Shown piece after piece: positions 35,241-44,497 of a stretch of DNA of 64,000 bases (position 1 is its first letter; each line of letters begins with the position of its first letter). Origin of the DNA: Nonomuraea coxensis DSM 45129. Lineage in GTDB: Bacteria > Actinomycetota > Actinomycetes > Streptosporangiales > Streptosporangiaceae. Where the stretch lies: contig NZ_CP068985.1 of the NCBI RefSeq assembly GCF_019397265.1, positions 2,088,501 to 2,152,500 on the forward strand, written 5' to 3'. Under the pieces are notes generated by a model. The model made no database searches, had not been told where the DNA came from, and saw nothing but the letters and a program-made list of their open reading frames with translations. The translations under genes were made by a program, and so were the position numbers.

Positions 35241-36650
35241 ATGTCATCCCGCCGCACCGCATCGCTGATCACCCTGGGCTGCGCCCGCAACGAGGTCGAC
35301 TCCGAGGAGCTGGCCGCGCGACTTGAGGCTGCCGGTTGGCAGCTCGGCGACGACGACCCCGACGTCGTCGTCGTCAACACGTGTGGCTTCATCGACTCGG
35401 CCAAGAAGGACTCCATCGACACGCTGCTCGCCGCCGCGGACTCCGGCGCGAAGGTCGTCGCCGCGGGCTGCATGGCCGAGCGCTACGGAAGCGAGCTGGC
35501 CGAGGCGCTGCCCGAGGCCGGCGCCGTCATCTCCTTCGACGACTACGCCGAGATCGGCGACCGGCTCGACGACGTGCTCGCCGGCCGGTCGCTCAAGCCG
35601 CACACACCGCGGGACCGCCGCACCCTGCTGCCCATCTCGCCGGTCGAGCGCGCCGCCGCGCCGAAGGCCGGCATCCCCGGCCACGGCGAGCTGCCGTCGG
35701 GGGTCGCTCCCGCGAGCGGGCCCCGCGTGCTGCGCAAGCGGCTCGACGAGAGCCCCGTGGCCTCGCTCAAGCTCGCCTCCGGCTGCGACCGGCGCTGCAC
35801 GTTCTGCGCCATCCCGTCCTTCCGCGGCTCCTACGTCTCGCGCGTCCCCGACGAGCTGCTGGCCGAGGCCGACTGGCTGGCCCATCGCGGGGTGCGCGAG
35901 CTGGTGCTGGTGAGCGAGAACTCCACCTCCTACGGCAAGGACCTCGGCGATCTGCGGGCGCTGGAGAAGCTGCTGCCGCGGCTGGCCGGGGTGGCGGGCG
36001 TCGAGCGGGTGCGGGTCAGCTACCTGCAGCCCGCCGAGCTGCGTCCCGGGCTCATCGACGTCATCTGCGGCACCGAGGGCGTGGCCCCCTACTTCGACCT
36101 GTCCTTCCAGCACGCCAGCAACAGCGTTCTGCGCCGGATGCGCCGCTTCGGCGACCCCGGGCGTTTCCTCGGGCTGCTGGAGAGCGTGCGCGAGCGCGCT
36201 CCCGAGGCGGGTGTGCGCTCCAACTTCATCGTGGGCTTCCCCGGGGAGACCGAGGAGGAGTTCGGCGAGCTGGTGGGCTTCCTGGAGGCCGCGCGGCTCG
36301 ACGTCATCGGCGTGTTCGGCTACTCCGACGAGGACGGCACCGAGGCGGCCGACCTGCCGGGCAAGCTGGCGCAGGAGGTCATCGACGAGCGGGTGCGGGT
36401 GCTCACCGAGCTGGCCGAGGAGCTGACCGCCCAGCGGGCGGAGGAGCGCATCGGCACCGAGGTCGACGTGCTGATCGAGGAGGACCTGGGCGACGGCGGC
36501 TACGAGGGCCGGGCCGCCCACCAGGGCCCCGAGGTCGACGGGTCGGTCACCGTGCAGGGCATCGGCCTGGTGAAGGGCCAGGTCGTGCGCGCGGTCGTGG
36601 TCGACGCCGAGGGGGTCGACCTGATCGCGCGCATCAAGGCCGGCCCATGA
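35241..36650 (+). CDS. rimO: Ribosomal protein S12 methylthiotransferase
   Basis: RimO is a radical-SAM enzyme that adds a methylthio group to an aspartate of ribosomal protein S12. The 469 residues hold the UPF0004 domain with its cluster cysteines ([31 protein letters not shown]), the radical-SAM CxxxCxxC in [15 protein letters not shown], and a C-terminal TRAM domain ([21 protein letters not shown]). The ATG at 35241 gives the normal start; TAGTGT at 35230-35235 just upstream could be the -10 of a leaderless promoter. Its stop overlaps the pgsA start. Confidence 0.94.
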   Translation: MSSRRTASLITLGCARNEVDSEELAARLEAAGWQLGDDDPDVVVVNTCGFIDSAKKDSIDTLLAAADSGAKVVAAGCMAERYGSELAEALPEAGAVISFDDYAEIGDRLDDVLAGRSLKPHTPRDRRTLLPISPVERAAAPKAGIPGHGELPSGVAPASGPRVLRKRLDESPVASLKLASGCDRRCTFCAIPSFRGSYVSRVPDELLAEADWLAHRGVRELVLVSENSTSYGKDLGDLRALEKLLPRLAGVAGVERVRVSYLQPAELRPGLIDVICGTEGVAPYFDLSFQHASNSVLRRMRRFGDPGRFLGLLESVRERAPEAGVRSNFIVGFPGETEEEFGELVGFLEAARLDVIGVFGYSDEDGTEAADLPGKLAQEVIDERVRVLTELAEELTAQRAEERIGTEVDVLIEEDLGDGGYEGRAAHQGPEVDGSVTVQGIGLVKGQVVRAVVVDAEGVDLIARIKAGP

Positions 36651-37219
36651 AGAAGGACGAGCGCCGCGCGGTGAGCCCGTGGAACATCGCCAACATCCTC
36701 ACGGTCCTCCGGTTGGTGCTCGTCCCCTTCTTCGTCGCCTGTCTTCTTCTTCCCGGCACCGGCTGGCGGATCACGGCGCTGGCGGTGTTCGGCGTGGCCT
36801 CCCTCACCGATCATCTGGACGGCGAGCTGGCCCGCCGCTACGGCCTCATCACCGACTTCGGCAAGATCGCCGACCCGATCGCCGACAAGGCGCTGACGGG
36901 CGCGGCGCTGGTGTGCCTGTCGGTCCTGGAGGAGCTGCCGTGGTGGGTCACGGTGGTGATCCTGGGGCGGGAGCTGGGCATCACCGCGCTCAGGTTCGTG
37001 CTGCTGCGGCACGCGGTGATCCCCGCCAGCTACGGCGGCAAGGTCAAGACCGTGCTGCAGATCGCGGCGATCGTCCTCTATCTCCTGCCGATGGTGCCGG
37101 ACGTGCTGCGGTGGGTGGTGATGGGCGCCGCGCTGGTGGTGACGGTGCTCACGGGCCTCGACTACGTGTTCCGGGCGATCAGACTGCGTAAGGTGGCCAG
37201 GCGAGCACGCGGGGAGTGA
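36647..37219 (+). CDS. pgsA: CDP-diacylglycerol-glycerol-3-phosphate 3-phosphatidyltransferase
   Basis: PgsA makes phosphatidylglycerophosphate, the first dedicated step towards phosphatidylglycerol and cardiolipin. The 190-residue membrane protein shows the CDP-alcohol phosphotransferase motif [20 protein letters not shown] with the final aspartates in ADPIADK, and a family start [17 protein letters not shown]. The ATG overlaps the rimO stop (ATGA). The conserved order rimO-pgsA-cinA-clgR supports the naming. Confidence 0.94.
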   Translation: MKKDERRAVSPWNIANILTVLRLVLVPFFVACLLLPGTGWRITALAVFGVASLTDHLDGELARRYGLITDFGKIADPIADKALTGAALVCLSVLEELPWWVTVVILGRELGITALRFVLLRHAVIPASYGGKVKTVLQIAAIVLYLLPMVPDVLRWVVMGAALVVTVLTGLDYVFRAIRLRKVARRARGE

Positions 37220-37224
37220 TCACG

Positions 37225-37713
37225 ATGGACGTGGCGGGTGCGTTGTCGCTGCTGGAGCGGCAGGGGGCGACGCTGGCGGTGGCCGAGTCGCTGACCGGGG
37301 GCCTGATCGGGGCGGCCGTCACCGCGGTGCCCGGGGCCTCGCGGGTCTTCCTCGGCGGGGTGATCTCCTACGCCACCGAGCTCAAGCGCGACCTGCTGGG
37401 CGTGCCGGGCGAGCTGCTGGAGCGCGAGGGGGCGGTGCATCCCGAGGTGGCGGCGGCGATGGCGCGGGGGGTCGCGCGGGTGTGCGGCGCGGGCTACGGC
37501 CTGGCCGTGACCGGCGTGGCGGGCCCGGAGCCGCAGGACGGCAGGCCCGTCGGCACCGTGTTCGCCGCCGTCGCCGGTCCCGGCGGGCAGGTCTGGGGCC
37601 GGGAGTTGAGACTTGAGGGGTCGCGCGAACGTATAAGGGTAGAGACGGTGCACGAGGCAGTTGATCTCCTGTCAGGTGTGCTGAAGGCGAACATAGGGGA
37701 ACATTCCGGATGA
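37225..37713 (+). CDS. cinA: CinA C-terminal domain protein (nicotinamide-nucleotide amidohydrolase type)
   Basis: This 162-residue stand-alone CinA domain (PncC type) deamidates nicotinamide mononucleotide in NAD salvage; actinomycetes usually have this short form. Visible motifs are ATLAVAESLTGGLIGAAVTAVPGAS, FLGGVISYATELKRDLLGV, and VTGVAGPEPQDGRPVGTVF. The ATG at 37225 is chosen over a GTG at 37216 (which overlaps the pgsA stop) because GGGGAG at 37211-37216 is correctly spaced for the ATG only. The gene is followed by clgR. Confidence 0.9.
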   Translation: MDVAGALSLLERQGATLAVAESLTGGLIGAAVTAVPGASRVFLGGVISYATELKRDLLGVPGELLEREGAVHPEVAAAMARGVARVCGAGYGLAVTGVAGPEPQDGRPVGTVFAAVAGPGGQVWGRELRLEGSRERIRVETVHEAVDLLSGVLKANIGEHSG

Positions 37714-37720
37714 TTACCGT

Positions 37721-37738
37721 GTTACGTCCCGAGCGAAC
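37721..37738. promoter_or_regulatory. Probable ClgR operator
   Basis: GTTACGTCCCGAGCGAAC resembles the published ClgR consensus WNNWCGCYNANRGCGWWS, with CG and GCG in register and outer GTT/AAC arms. It lies just downstream of cinA and upstream of clgR, whose gene is known to be self-activated in other actinobacteria. The 3-bp mismatch in the left half makes it tentative. Confidence 0.4.
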
Positions 37739-37996
37739 ATGCCTTGCACGGTCTGACGCGGTGTCGGTGGATACGGGTACGGTGGAGCTGTGAGTGAGGT
37801 CCGTGAGCCAACTGCAAGCACCGAGCGCCCGGCAGGCGGGCCTGATGAGTCGCGCGGCGAGGCACAAGCGGCGGTCAAGGGGCGGCGACGCCCGATGATG
37901 GCGAGGAGTATGTACGAAGCGAAGAAGACCAATGTGCGGCACGATCCGATCGCGCGGGGCGTGGTGAAGACATCCGCGCCGGGGAGGGAGCGACAG

Positions 37997-38353
37997 ATGA
38001 TTCTGCTGCGTCAGCTGCTCGGCGATGTGCTGAGGCGGTTGCGCGTGCGCCAGGGACGCACGCTGCGCGAGGTTTCCACGCTTGCCCGGGTCTCACTCGG
38101 CTATCTGTCCGAGGTGGAGCGGGGCCAGAAGGAGGCGTCGTCGGAGCTGCTCGCGTCGATCTGCGGTGCGCTCGGAGTGCCACTCTCGCAGGTGCTGCGT
38201 GAGGTGTCCGACCAGTTCGCGCTGGCCGAGCTCCAGGCTGCTCCCGTGCTCGCCGATGTTCCCGAGCACGAGCGACTGCCTCTCACGGAGACGGTTCCCG
38301 GATCGATCTCCGATTCCGTTTTCCCGGACGTCAAGGACATGGTGGCTGCCTAA
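37997..38353 (+). CDS. clgR: ClgR-type XRE transcriptional activator
   Basis: ClgR activates clp protease and other proteostasis genes in actinobacteria. The 118-residue protein has the typical helix-turn-helix: [37 protein letters not shown], then [24 protein letters not shown]. The ATG at 37997 is supported by GGAGGG 8-13 bp upstream and gives the family's normal [19 protein letters not shown] start. The same frame is open up to a GTG at 37790, which would add 69 residues; that stretch is probably leader. It ends tail to tail with nei, overlapping by 4 bp (CTAA). Confidence 0.88.
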   Translation: MILLRQLLGDVLRRLRVRQGRTLREVSTLARVSLGYLSEVERGQKEASSELLASICGALGVPLSQVLREVSDQFALAELQAAPVLADVPEHERLPLTETVPGSISDSVFPDVKDMVAA

Positions 38354-39129
38354 CGAGGCTGGCAGCCCGCACACCACAGGATCAGCCGCTCCTGTGGCTG
38401 CGCTCCCATCTCCCCTCGGCTGATGCGGGTGCCGCATCGGCGACAGGGTCTTCCTGCCCTGCCGTAGACCCACGTCGCGTTCCCCGGGCGGCGATCACCT
38501 GTCGTCACCGTGCCCGCATGTTCGAGGTTGGCCGCCAGCAGGCGCTGTGCCAGTGACACGAGCCCGCCCAGCTCCTCGATCTCCCCGACCCTCCTCCACG
38601 GCCAGATCCCCCGCAGGAACAAGGTCTCGGCGCGGTAGATGGTGCCGATCCCCGCCAGGTTGCGCTGATCGAGCAGTGCCTCCCCGATGGTCCTGCCGGG
38701 CTCCTCGCGCAGCCTCCTCACGGCCTCGTCCGGGTCCCAGTCCGGCCCCAGCAGATCCGGCCCCAGGTGGCCGACCAGCCGCGCCTCGTCCTCCGTCCGC
38801 ACGAGGTCCACCATCCCCAGCTTGCGGCCGAGCGCCGTGCAGTCACGGTTGGCCAGGATCAGCCGCACCTGGTCGCCGGGCGGCACCCGGGCGCTCGGCC
38901 CGGCGATCCGCCAGCTCCCGTCCATCCTCAGGTGCGTGTGCACGGTCAGGCCGCCCTCGACACGGGTGAGCAGGTGCTTGCCGCGCGAGAGCGTGGTCAG
39001 CACCTCGCGGCCGGTCAGGTCCGCGGTGGCGTGCCGCGGCACGCGGAAGTCGGACCTCGTGAGCGCCCGCCCGTCAAGGGCTGAGCGCAGGCGCGCGGCC
39101 GTGCGGTGGACGGCGTCTCCCTCGGGCAC
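38350..39129 (-). CDS. nei: Endonuclease VIII-like DNA glycosylase
   Basis: This Fpg/Nei-family base-excision enzyme removes oxidised bases and nicks the DNA. The 259-residue protein begins MPEGDAVHR, with the catalytic proline and glutamate right after the initiator methionine; the D instead of L at position 5 places it with the Nei branch. A helix-two-turn-helix region ([20 protein letters not shown]) and a C-terminal zinc finger with four cysteines (CRRCGTRI and WCAGC) are complete. The gene lies next to clgR in several actinomycetes. Confidence 0.93.
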   Translation of the reverse strand: MPEGDAVHRTAARLRSALDGRALTRSDFRVPRHATADLTGREVLTTLSRGKHLLTRVEGGLTVHTHLRMDGSWRIAGPSARVPPGDQVRLILANRDCTALGRKLGMVDLVRTEDEARLVGHLGPDLLGPDWDPDEAVRRLREEPGRTIGEALLDQRNLAGIGTIYRAETLFLRGIWPWRRVGEIEELGGLVSLAQRLLAANLEHAGTVTTGDRRPGNATWVYGRAGRPCRRCGTRISRGEMGAQPQERLILWCAGCQPR

Positions 39130-39261
39130 CCTTCCAGTCTAGGAACCCGTTTCCGGGGGCTTTGCCACGGACGCCGCGCGAACGGTGTTCCTGACCCCAG
39201 CCAGGAGCGCCGGCCCGGCCGCGACCACGCGTCCTGGGTGCGCGACCGCGCACCGCCGTGG

Positions 39262-39711
39262 TCAGTCCCAGGCGGCGGGGTCGGCGGCGAGCTGGCGGAC
39301 GCGGTCGGGCAGCGCGCCGGAGGCGACCTGCTCCAGCGTGACCTCCTCCAGGATCGCGCGCTCGGTGGCGCGCAGCGCGATCCACACCTGCTGCAGCGAC
39401 TCGGCCGGACCCCGGTAGCCGACGTGCTCGGGCCGCTCGCCGCGTACGTTGGCGAGGGGGCCGTCCACCGCCCGGATCACGTCGGCGAGGGAGATCTCGC
39501 CCGCGGGCCTGGCCAGGACGTAGCCGCCCTCAGGGCCTCTCTGCCCGCGCACCAGCCCGGCGCGGCGCATCTGGAGCAGGATGTTCTCCAGGTATTTGGG
39601 AGGCATGTCCTGTTCCTTGGCGAGCTCGCCCACGGTCGTCGGGCCGGCACCCGCGGCGGCGAGTTCGGCGGCGGCTCGGAGGGCGTAGTCGACACGAGCG
39701 GAAAGGCGCAT
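39262..39711 (-). CDS. Rrf2-family transcriptional regulator
   Basis: The 149-residue winged-helix regulator begins MRLSARVDYALRAAAELAAAG, characteristic of the family, with the recognition part PPKYLENILLQMRRAGLVRGQRGPEGGYVLARP. Many Rrf2 proteins hold an iron-sulfur cluster through three cysteines in the region after residue 90; this one has no cysteine at all, so it must sense something else or nothing. It is divergent from the first ROK regulator of the amino-sugar island, about 210 bp apart. Confidence 0.9.
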   Translation of the reverse strand: MRLSARVDYALRAAAELAAAGAGPTTVGELAKEQDMPPKYLENILLQMRRAGLVRGQRGPEGGYVLARPAGEISLADVIRAVDGPLANVRGERPEHVGYRGPAESLQQVWIALRATERAILEEVTLEQVASGALPDRVRQLAADPAAWD

Positions 39712-39868
39712 GTTCTCGATTATCCCTCCTGGTCAACACTGGTTCGGCGCAAGGTCGTCAGATGGGGCAGGTGATCCGAAGTCCGGCGCCGTCCCGCCCG
39801 AGTCCTCCGGCTACGGTGATCATGAGGAAATCTCGCGTTCACCTGCGACGTCTCTCAGGAGTGCGAGC

Positions 39869-39889
39869 GCTAAACTTCCAACAATCTTT
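39869..39889. promoter_or_regulatory. Conserved site upstream of the first ROK gene
   Basis: This 21-bp segment starts GCTAAACT and ends CTTT; it matches 17 of 21 positions of the segment at 45880-45900 upstream of the second ROK gene. It lies 36 bp before the start codon at 39925. Probably a ROK operator, shared by the two paralogues. Confidence 0.55.
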
Positions 39890-39924
39890 GCGATTTCGCA
39901 GTGGACCGACGGTGGGGATTCAGC

Positions 39925-41109
39925 GTGGTGGAGCGACGCCCAGGTGTGCCCAGGTTGCTGAGGGAGATCAACGACCGGGCCGCGCTCGAACTGCTGCTGG
40001 CCACCGGTCCGATGACCCGCGGCCAGATCGGCGACCTGACCGGCCTGTCCAAGGTCACGGCCTCCCAGACGCTGTCCAGGCTGGAGGAGCGCGGCCTGGT
40101 CGAGGTCGTCGGCACCCAGGCCGGCGGGCGCGGGCCCAACGCGGCCCTCTACTCGGTGATCGCCTCCAGCGCGTACGTCGCCGGCCTGGAGGTCGGCCCC
40201 GGACGCATCTCCTCGGCCGTCGCCGACATCCACGGCCACACGATCGCCGAGATCACCGTCGATCCGCAGGGCCACGAGGACCCGGTGGCCGCCGTCCACG
40301 AGGCCATCGTCAAGGCGTGCCGCGGCGCCAAGGTCGGGCTGAGCAAGCTGCGCGGCGTGGTGATCGGCACCCCCGGCGTGGTCGATCCGCGCAGCGGCGA
40401 CGTGCGCTTCTCCTTCGACCTGCCCGGCTGGCACGAGGGCATCCACGGGGCGCTCGCCGGCGACCTGCGGCGCGAGGTGACGATCGAGAACGACGTCAAC
40501 CTCGCCGCCATCGCCGAGCGCGCCGACGGGGCCGCCCAGGGCGTGGACGACTTCGTGCTGCTGTGGGCCGGCCGCGGTCTCGGCCTGGCGGTCATGCTCG
40601 GCGGCCGGCTGCACCGGGGCCGTTCGGGCAGCGCGGGCGAGATCGGCTACCTGCCGGTGCCCGGCGTGCCGCTGCCTGAGGACATCCGCACCGAGCCGGG
40701 GCGGCTGCCCTCGCTGGCGGGGGGCCTGCAGTCGCTGGTCAGCGCGGAGGCGGTGGCCGAGCTGGCCCAGGGCTACGGCTTCGCGGCCAGCAGCGCGGGC
40801 GAGGGCGTACGGGTCGCGATGGCCGCCGGCGAGCGGGGCGAGCCGCTGCTCGGCGAGATCGCCCAGCGGCTCGCGCTCGGCGTGGCAGCCGTGTGCGTGA
40901 TCCTCGACCCCGGCCTCGTGGTGCTGGCCGGGGAGGTGGGGCAGGCGGGCGGTGACGCGCTCGCGTCCCGGGTGGAGGAGGCCGTGGCCCGCATCTGCCC
41001 GGTCCGGCCCCAGGTCGGCACCACCACCGTGACCGAGCGCAACCCGGTGCTGCGCGGCGCCGTGCTCGCCGCGCTCGGCCAGGCGCGCGAGGAGCTCCTG
41101 GCGTCCTGA
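39925..41109 (+). CDS. ROK-family transcriptional regulator (first of two paralogues)
   Basis: The ~394-residue protein has an N-terminal winged helix (GVPRLLREINDRAALELLLATGPMTRGQIGDLTGLSKVTASQTLSRLEERGLV) and a sugar-kinase-like ROK domain used as a sensor: VIGTPGVVDPRSG, ENDVNLAAIAE, GRGLGLAVMLGGRLHRGRSGSAGEIGYLPVPG. The usual CxCGxxGC zinc motif is missing in both paralogues. GTG codons at 39925 and 39928 are possible starts, with GGGGA 8 bp upstream. It probably controls the neighbouring GH3/ABC genes in response to an amino sugar (inference). Confidence 0.9.
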   Translation: MVERRPGVPRLLREINDRAALELLLATGPMTRGQIGDLTGLSKVTASQTLSRLEERGLVEVVGTQAGGRGPNAALYSVIASSAYVAGLEVGPGRISSAVADIHGHTIAEITVDPQGHEDPVAAVHEAIVKACRGAKVGLSKLRGVVIGTPGVVDPRSGDVRFSFDLPGWHEGIHGALAGDLRREVTIENDVNLAAIAERADGAAQGVDDFVLLWAGRGLGLAVMLGGRLHRGRSGSAGEIGYLPVPGVPLPEDIRTEPGRLPSLAGGLQSLVSAEAVAELAQGYGFAASSAGEGVRVAMAAGERGEPLLGEIAQRLALGVAAVCVILDPGLVVLAGEVGQAGGDALASRVEEAVARICPVRPQVGTTTVTERNPVLRGAVLAALGQAREELLAS

Positions 41110-41116
41110 GCGGCCC

Positions 41117-42559
41117 TCAGGCGGTCTTGAGCAGCTCCACGGCCGCCTGGGCGTTGGCGCGGGCGGCCCCGTACGTCGCGATGTAGGCGGCGCTGTCCGG
41201 CCGCCACACCGGCAGCCCCATCTCGATGACGGTCGTGTCCGGCCGGGCCGCCACCAGCGCCGAGACCAGGTCCCGGCTGGCGGGGTGGCGGTGGGCGTCC
41301 TTGACCACGACGACCAGGGACCGGCCGGCGGCCTTGGCCAGCAGCCCGGACGCGTCGGCGGCCGACGGCTCGACGCGGACGACCTCCGCCTCGGGCAGCC
41401 ACGGCCCCACGCCCCACGGCACGTCGCCCACGGCGATCGTCGGCGGGGTGTCCACCTCGACCACCAGGGGCTCGACCAGGGGCTCCGGCACGCCGCTCAG
41501 CCGTACGGCGCGGCGGGCGGCGTGCAGGCCCACGACGTTGCGCTCGGCGGGGACCTCGCGTTCCCCGCCGAACCACTCCCGCAGCGCGGCCACCCGCGCC
41601 GCGGCCTCCTCCAGCCGCTCGCCCGCCAGCCGGCCCTCGCGCACCGCCGTGACGATCGCGGCGGTGATCGCCTGCACGTCGTCGTAGGAGGGCAGCGGCC
41701 CGAGGCACAGCAGGTCGGCCCCGGCCGCGAGGGTCAGCACCGCGCCGCCGGCCAGGCCGACGCCGCGGGTGATGGCGTGCATGTCGAGGGCGTCGGTGAC
41801 GACCACGCCGTCGAAGCCGAGCTCGCCCCTGAGGAGCCCGGTCAGCGCCGCGCCGGACAGCGTCGCGGGCGCGTCGCCCGTCACGGCGGGCACGGCGACG
41901 TGCGCGGTCATCACCGACTTCGCCCCCGCCGCCACGGCCGCGCGGAACGGGGTGAGCTCCCGCTCCCGAAGCACGTCGAGGCACACGTCCACGACCGGGA
42001 TCGCCAGGTGGGAGTCCACCCGGGTGGCGCCGTGGCCGGGGAAGTGCTTGACGCAGGCGGCCACGCGCAGCGACTGCAGGCCCTCCACGGCGGCCACGGT
42101 GTGCCGGGCCACCAGGGCGGCGTCCGCGCCGAACGAGCGGGTGCCGATCACCGGGTTGTCGGCCTCGGTGTTGACGTCCGCGCTCGGCGCCATGTCCAGG
42201 TTGATGCCGCAGGAGGCCAGCTCGGCGGCGATGGCCCGGTAGACGCTGCGGGTCAGCCCGGGGTCGTCCACCGCCCCGAGCGCCGCGTTGCCCGGGTAGG
42301 GGCTGCCGACGTGGTACGCGAGCCGCGTGACGTCGCCGCCCTCCTCGTCCAGCGAGATGACGGGCTCACCGGCTCCCCGAAGCGCGGTGGTCAGCTCCCT
42401 CACCTGGCCGTGGTCGGCCACGTTGAACCCGAAGAGCGTCACGCCGCCCAGGCCGTGCTCCAGCTCGCGCAGCACCCAGCCGGGCGCCTCGGTGCCCTGG
42501 AAGGCGACGAGCAGCGTGCCGGCCGCCAGGCGGCGCAGCCCCCGATCACTCTGACTCAT
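41117..42559 (-). CDS. GH3-family beta-N-acetylhexosaminidase-like enzyme
   Basis: This would release N-acetylglucosamine from chitin or peptidoglycan oligosaccharides. The 480-residue protein has a GH3 catalytic barrel with substrate-binding KHFPGHG followed by a histidine-containing loop (ATRVDSHLAIP), and the nucleophile aspartate in VVVTDALDMHAI, both typical of the NagZ branch. A C-terminal alpha/beta domain follows (about 340-480). No signal peptide is seen, so it acts in the cytoplasm on imported oligosaccharides. It is the last gene of the minus-strand run that starts with the binding protein at 45810. Confidence 0.88.
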   Translation of the reverse strand: MSQSDRGLRRLAAGTLLVAFQGTEAPGWVLRELEHGLGGVTLFGFNVADHGQVRELTTALRGAGEPVISLDEEGGDVTRLAYHVGSPYPGNAALGAVDDPGLTRSVYRAIAAELASCGINLDMAPSADVNTEADNPVIGTRSFGADAALVARHTVAAVEGLQSLRVAACVKHFPGHGATRVDSHLAIPVVDVCLDVLRERELTPFRAAVAAGAKSVMTAHVAVPAVTGDAPATLSGAALTGLLRGELGFDGVVVTDALDMHAITRGVGLAGGAVLTLAAGADLLCLGPLPSYDDVQAITAAIVTAVREGRLAGERLEEAAARVAALREWFGGEREVPAERNVVGLHAARRAVRLSGVPEPLVEPLVVEVDTPPTIAVGDVPWGVGPWLPEAEVVRVEPSAADASGLLAKAAGRSLVVVVKDAHRHPASRDLVSALVAARPDTTVIEMGLPVWRPDSAAYIATYGAARANAQAAVELLKTA

Positions 42560-42629
42560 GGCTCCTCATCAGTGGAAGTTGGGCAGGGTCGTGCACGGCG
42601 CCGGCGGCGCCGTGCGAGATTGTGGCGCG

Positions 42630-43481
42630 TCAGCCCTTCACGGCCCCGGCGACCAGGCCGGAGACCATGCGGCGCTGCACGAGGAGGAAGAAGACGACGA
42701 CCGGGATCGTCATCAGGGTGGATCCGGCCATGATCGCCCCCCAGTCGACGCCCTTCTGGCCGAAGAAGTACTGCAGGGCGACCGGCATCGTGTACCCCTC
42801 GGACTCCGACATCAGGTAGAGGGCGAAGACCAGGTCGTTCCAGGCGGTGATGAACGAGAAGATGCTCGTCGCCACCAGGCCGGGCGCGACCAGCGGGAAG
42901 AGCACCCGCCAGAAGGCCTGCATGCGTCCCGCGCCGTCGATCCAGGCCGCCTCCTCCAGCGACTTGGGGACCGCCGCGACGAACGTGCGCAGCATCCACA
43001 CGCCGAACGGCAGCGTCAGCGCGACCTGGGTGATGATCAGCCCGATGAAGTTGTCGCCGAGCCCCACCCGCTTGACCATCATGTAGAGCGGGATGAGCAG
43101 CCCTTCGGCCGGCAGCATCTGCACGATCAGCAGCACGACGAGGAAGACGCCGCGGCCCTTGAAGCGGAAGCGGGCGATGGCGGTGGCCGACAGCAGGGCG
43201 AAGGCCGAGCCGATGAGCACCGTCCCTAACGCCACGATGGCGCTGTTGCGCATGTAGAGCCAGATGGAGTTGTTGGCGACGCCCTCGGTCAGCACCCGCT
43301 CGAAGTGGTCGAAGGTGAAATGCGTCGGGAACGGGATGAACTCCGTGGTGAAGATCTGGTCGTTCTCCTTGAAGCCGGTCGCCACCATCCAGTAGACGGG
43401 GAAGACGGCGTAGAGGAAGACCAGCACGCCGGCCGTGTTGAGGAGGATCTTGCCGAGCCTCTTGCGGGCGAGCGGGGTCAC
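42630..43481 (-). CDS. ABC sugar importer permease, MalG type (second island)
   Basis: This 283-residue membrane protein has six hydrophobic segments and the EAA loop LEEAAWIDGAGRMQAFWRVLFPLVAP, ending VSGLVAGAVKG as in related sugar permeases. The GTG at 43481 overlaps the stop of the preceding permease (GTGA), with AGGAGGAG directly upstream. Together with the next two genes it imports a sugar for the GH3 enzyme downstream. Confidence 0.92.
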   Translation of the reverse strand: MTPLARKRLGKILLNTAGVLVFLYAVFPVYWMVATGFKENDQIFTTEFIPFPTHFTFDHFERVLTEGVANNSIWLYMRNSAIVALGTVLIGSAFALLSATAIARFRFKGRGVFLVVLLIVQMLPAEGLLIPLYMMVKRVGLGDNFIGLIITQVALTLPFGVWMLRTFVAAVPKSLEEAAWIDGAGRMQAFWRVLFPLVAPGLVATSIFSFITAWNDLVFALYLMSESEGYTMPVALQYFFGQKGVDWGAIMAGSTLMTIPVVVFFLLVQRRMVSGLVAGAVKG

Positions 43482-44497
43482 ATCTCCTCCTGCTTCACGA
43501 TCTGCCTGACATACACGACGGTGATGACGAGCAGGATGATCGTCAGGACGACGGAGATCGCCGCGCCGCTGCCCAGCTTCTGCGGGGGCTTGAACGCCTC
43601 GGCGACCGCGTACATGGACAGGTTGAAGCCGTCGCGGTTGGTGGGACCGTTCATCAGCACGTAGAGCTGGCTGAAGACCTTGAAGTCCCAGATGATCGAC
43701 AGGACCGTCAGGACGGCGAAGACGGGCTTCAGCATCGGCAGGGTGATCTTGGTGAAGGTGCGCCACGCCCCGGAGCCGTCGACCCTGGCCGCCTCGTACA
43801 GCTCGGCCGGGATGCCCTTCAGACCGGCCAGCACCGACACCGCGATGAACGGGAACCCGGCCCACACCACGCAGACGACCAGCGCGATGTAGAGGGGGAG
43901 GGTGTCGTTGAGCCAGGGGGTGCCCACCCAGCTCGACTGCCCGTCGGGCGGCGCGGCCAGCCAGTCGGGCAGCAGGTCGAGGGCCCAGTTGACGATGCCG
44001 GCCTCGGCGTCGAAGAGCGAGCGCCAGATGACGCCCTGCGCCACCGGCGGCACCGCCCAGGCGAACATGCACCCGATCACCACGAACAGCGACATCCTCC
44101 TGCCGAGGCGGTGCAGGAGCACCCCCACGGCGGTGCCGACGACCAGCGTGAGGCTGACCGCGACGAAGGCGAAGGCCACGGTGTTGCGCAGCGCCGACCA
44201 GAAGATGTCGTTGGCCAGGATCTTCTCGAAGTTCTCCAGGCCCACCCACTCCGCCGGCCTGGTGCCCCGGATCTGGGCCAGGCCCACTTTCTGAAAGGCC
44301 ATGACCGCGAGCTGGAACATCGGGTAGAGCAGCAGCCCCGCGATCACCAGCAGGCCGGGCACGAGCAGCACGTACGGGATGCTCCACGCCGGCAGCCCGC
44401 TCGCCCGCGCGCGGCCGGTCTCCTTCCTGCGCCGGTGTCCCGGGCCGGGGGAGGAGCCCCCGTCCCGGGCGACCGTAGTCGGGTTCGCCGTGGTCAC
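43478..44497 (-). CDS. ABC sugar importer permease, MalF type (second island)
   Basis: The 339-residue protein has a long basic, glycine-rich N-terminal tail, about seven membrane segments and the EAA loop YEAARVDGSGAWRTFTKITLPMLKP. The GTG start overlaps the stop of the binding-protein gene, and its stop overlaps the next start, so all three genes are coupled. As in the sugar-acid island, no ATPase gene is present. Confidence 0.92.
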   Translation of the reverse strand: MTTANPTTVARDGGSSPGPGHRRRKETGRARASGLPAWSIPYVLLVPGLLVIAGLLLYPMFQLAVMAFQKVGLAQIRGTRPAEWVGLENFEKILANDIFWSALRNTVAFAFVAVSLTLVVGTAVGVLLHRLGRRMSLFVVIGCMFAWAVPPVAQGVIWRSLFDAEAGIVNWALDLLPDWLAAPPDGQSSWVGTPWLNDTLPLYIALVVCVVWAGFPFIAVSVLAGLKGIPAELYEAARVDGSGAWRTFTKITLPMLKPVFAVLTVLSIIWDFKVFSQLYVLMNGPTNRDGFNLSMYAVAEAFKPPQKLGSGAAISVVLTIILLVITVVYVRQIVKQEEM

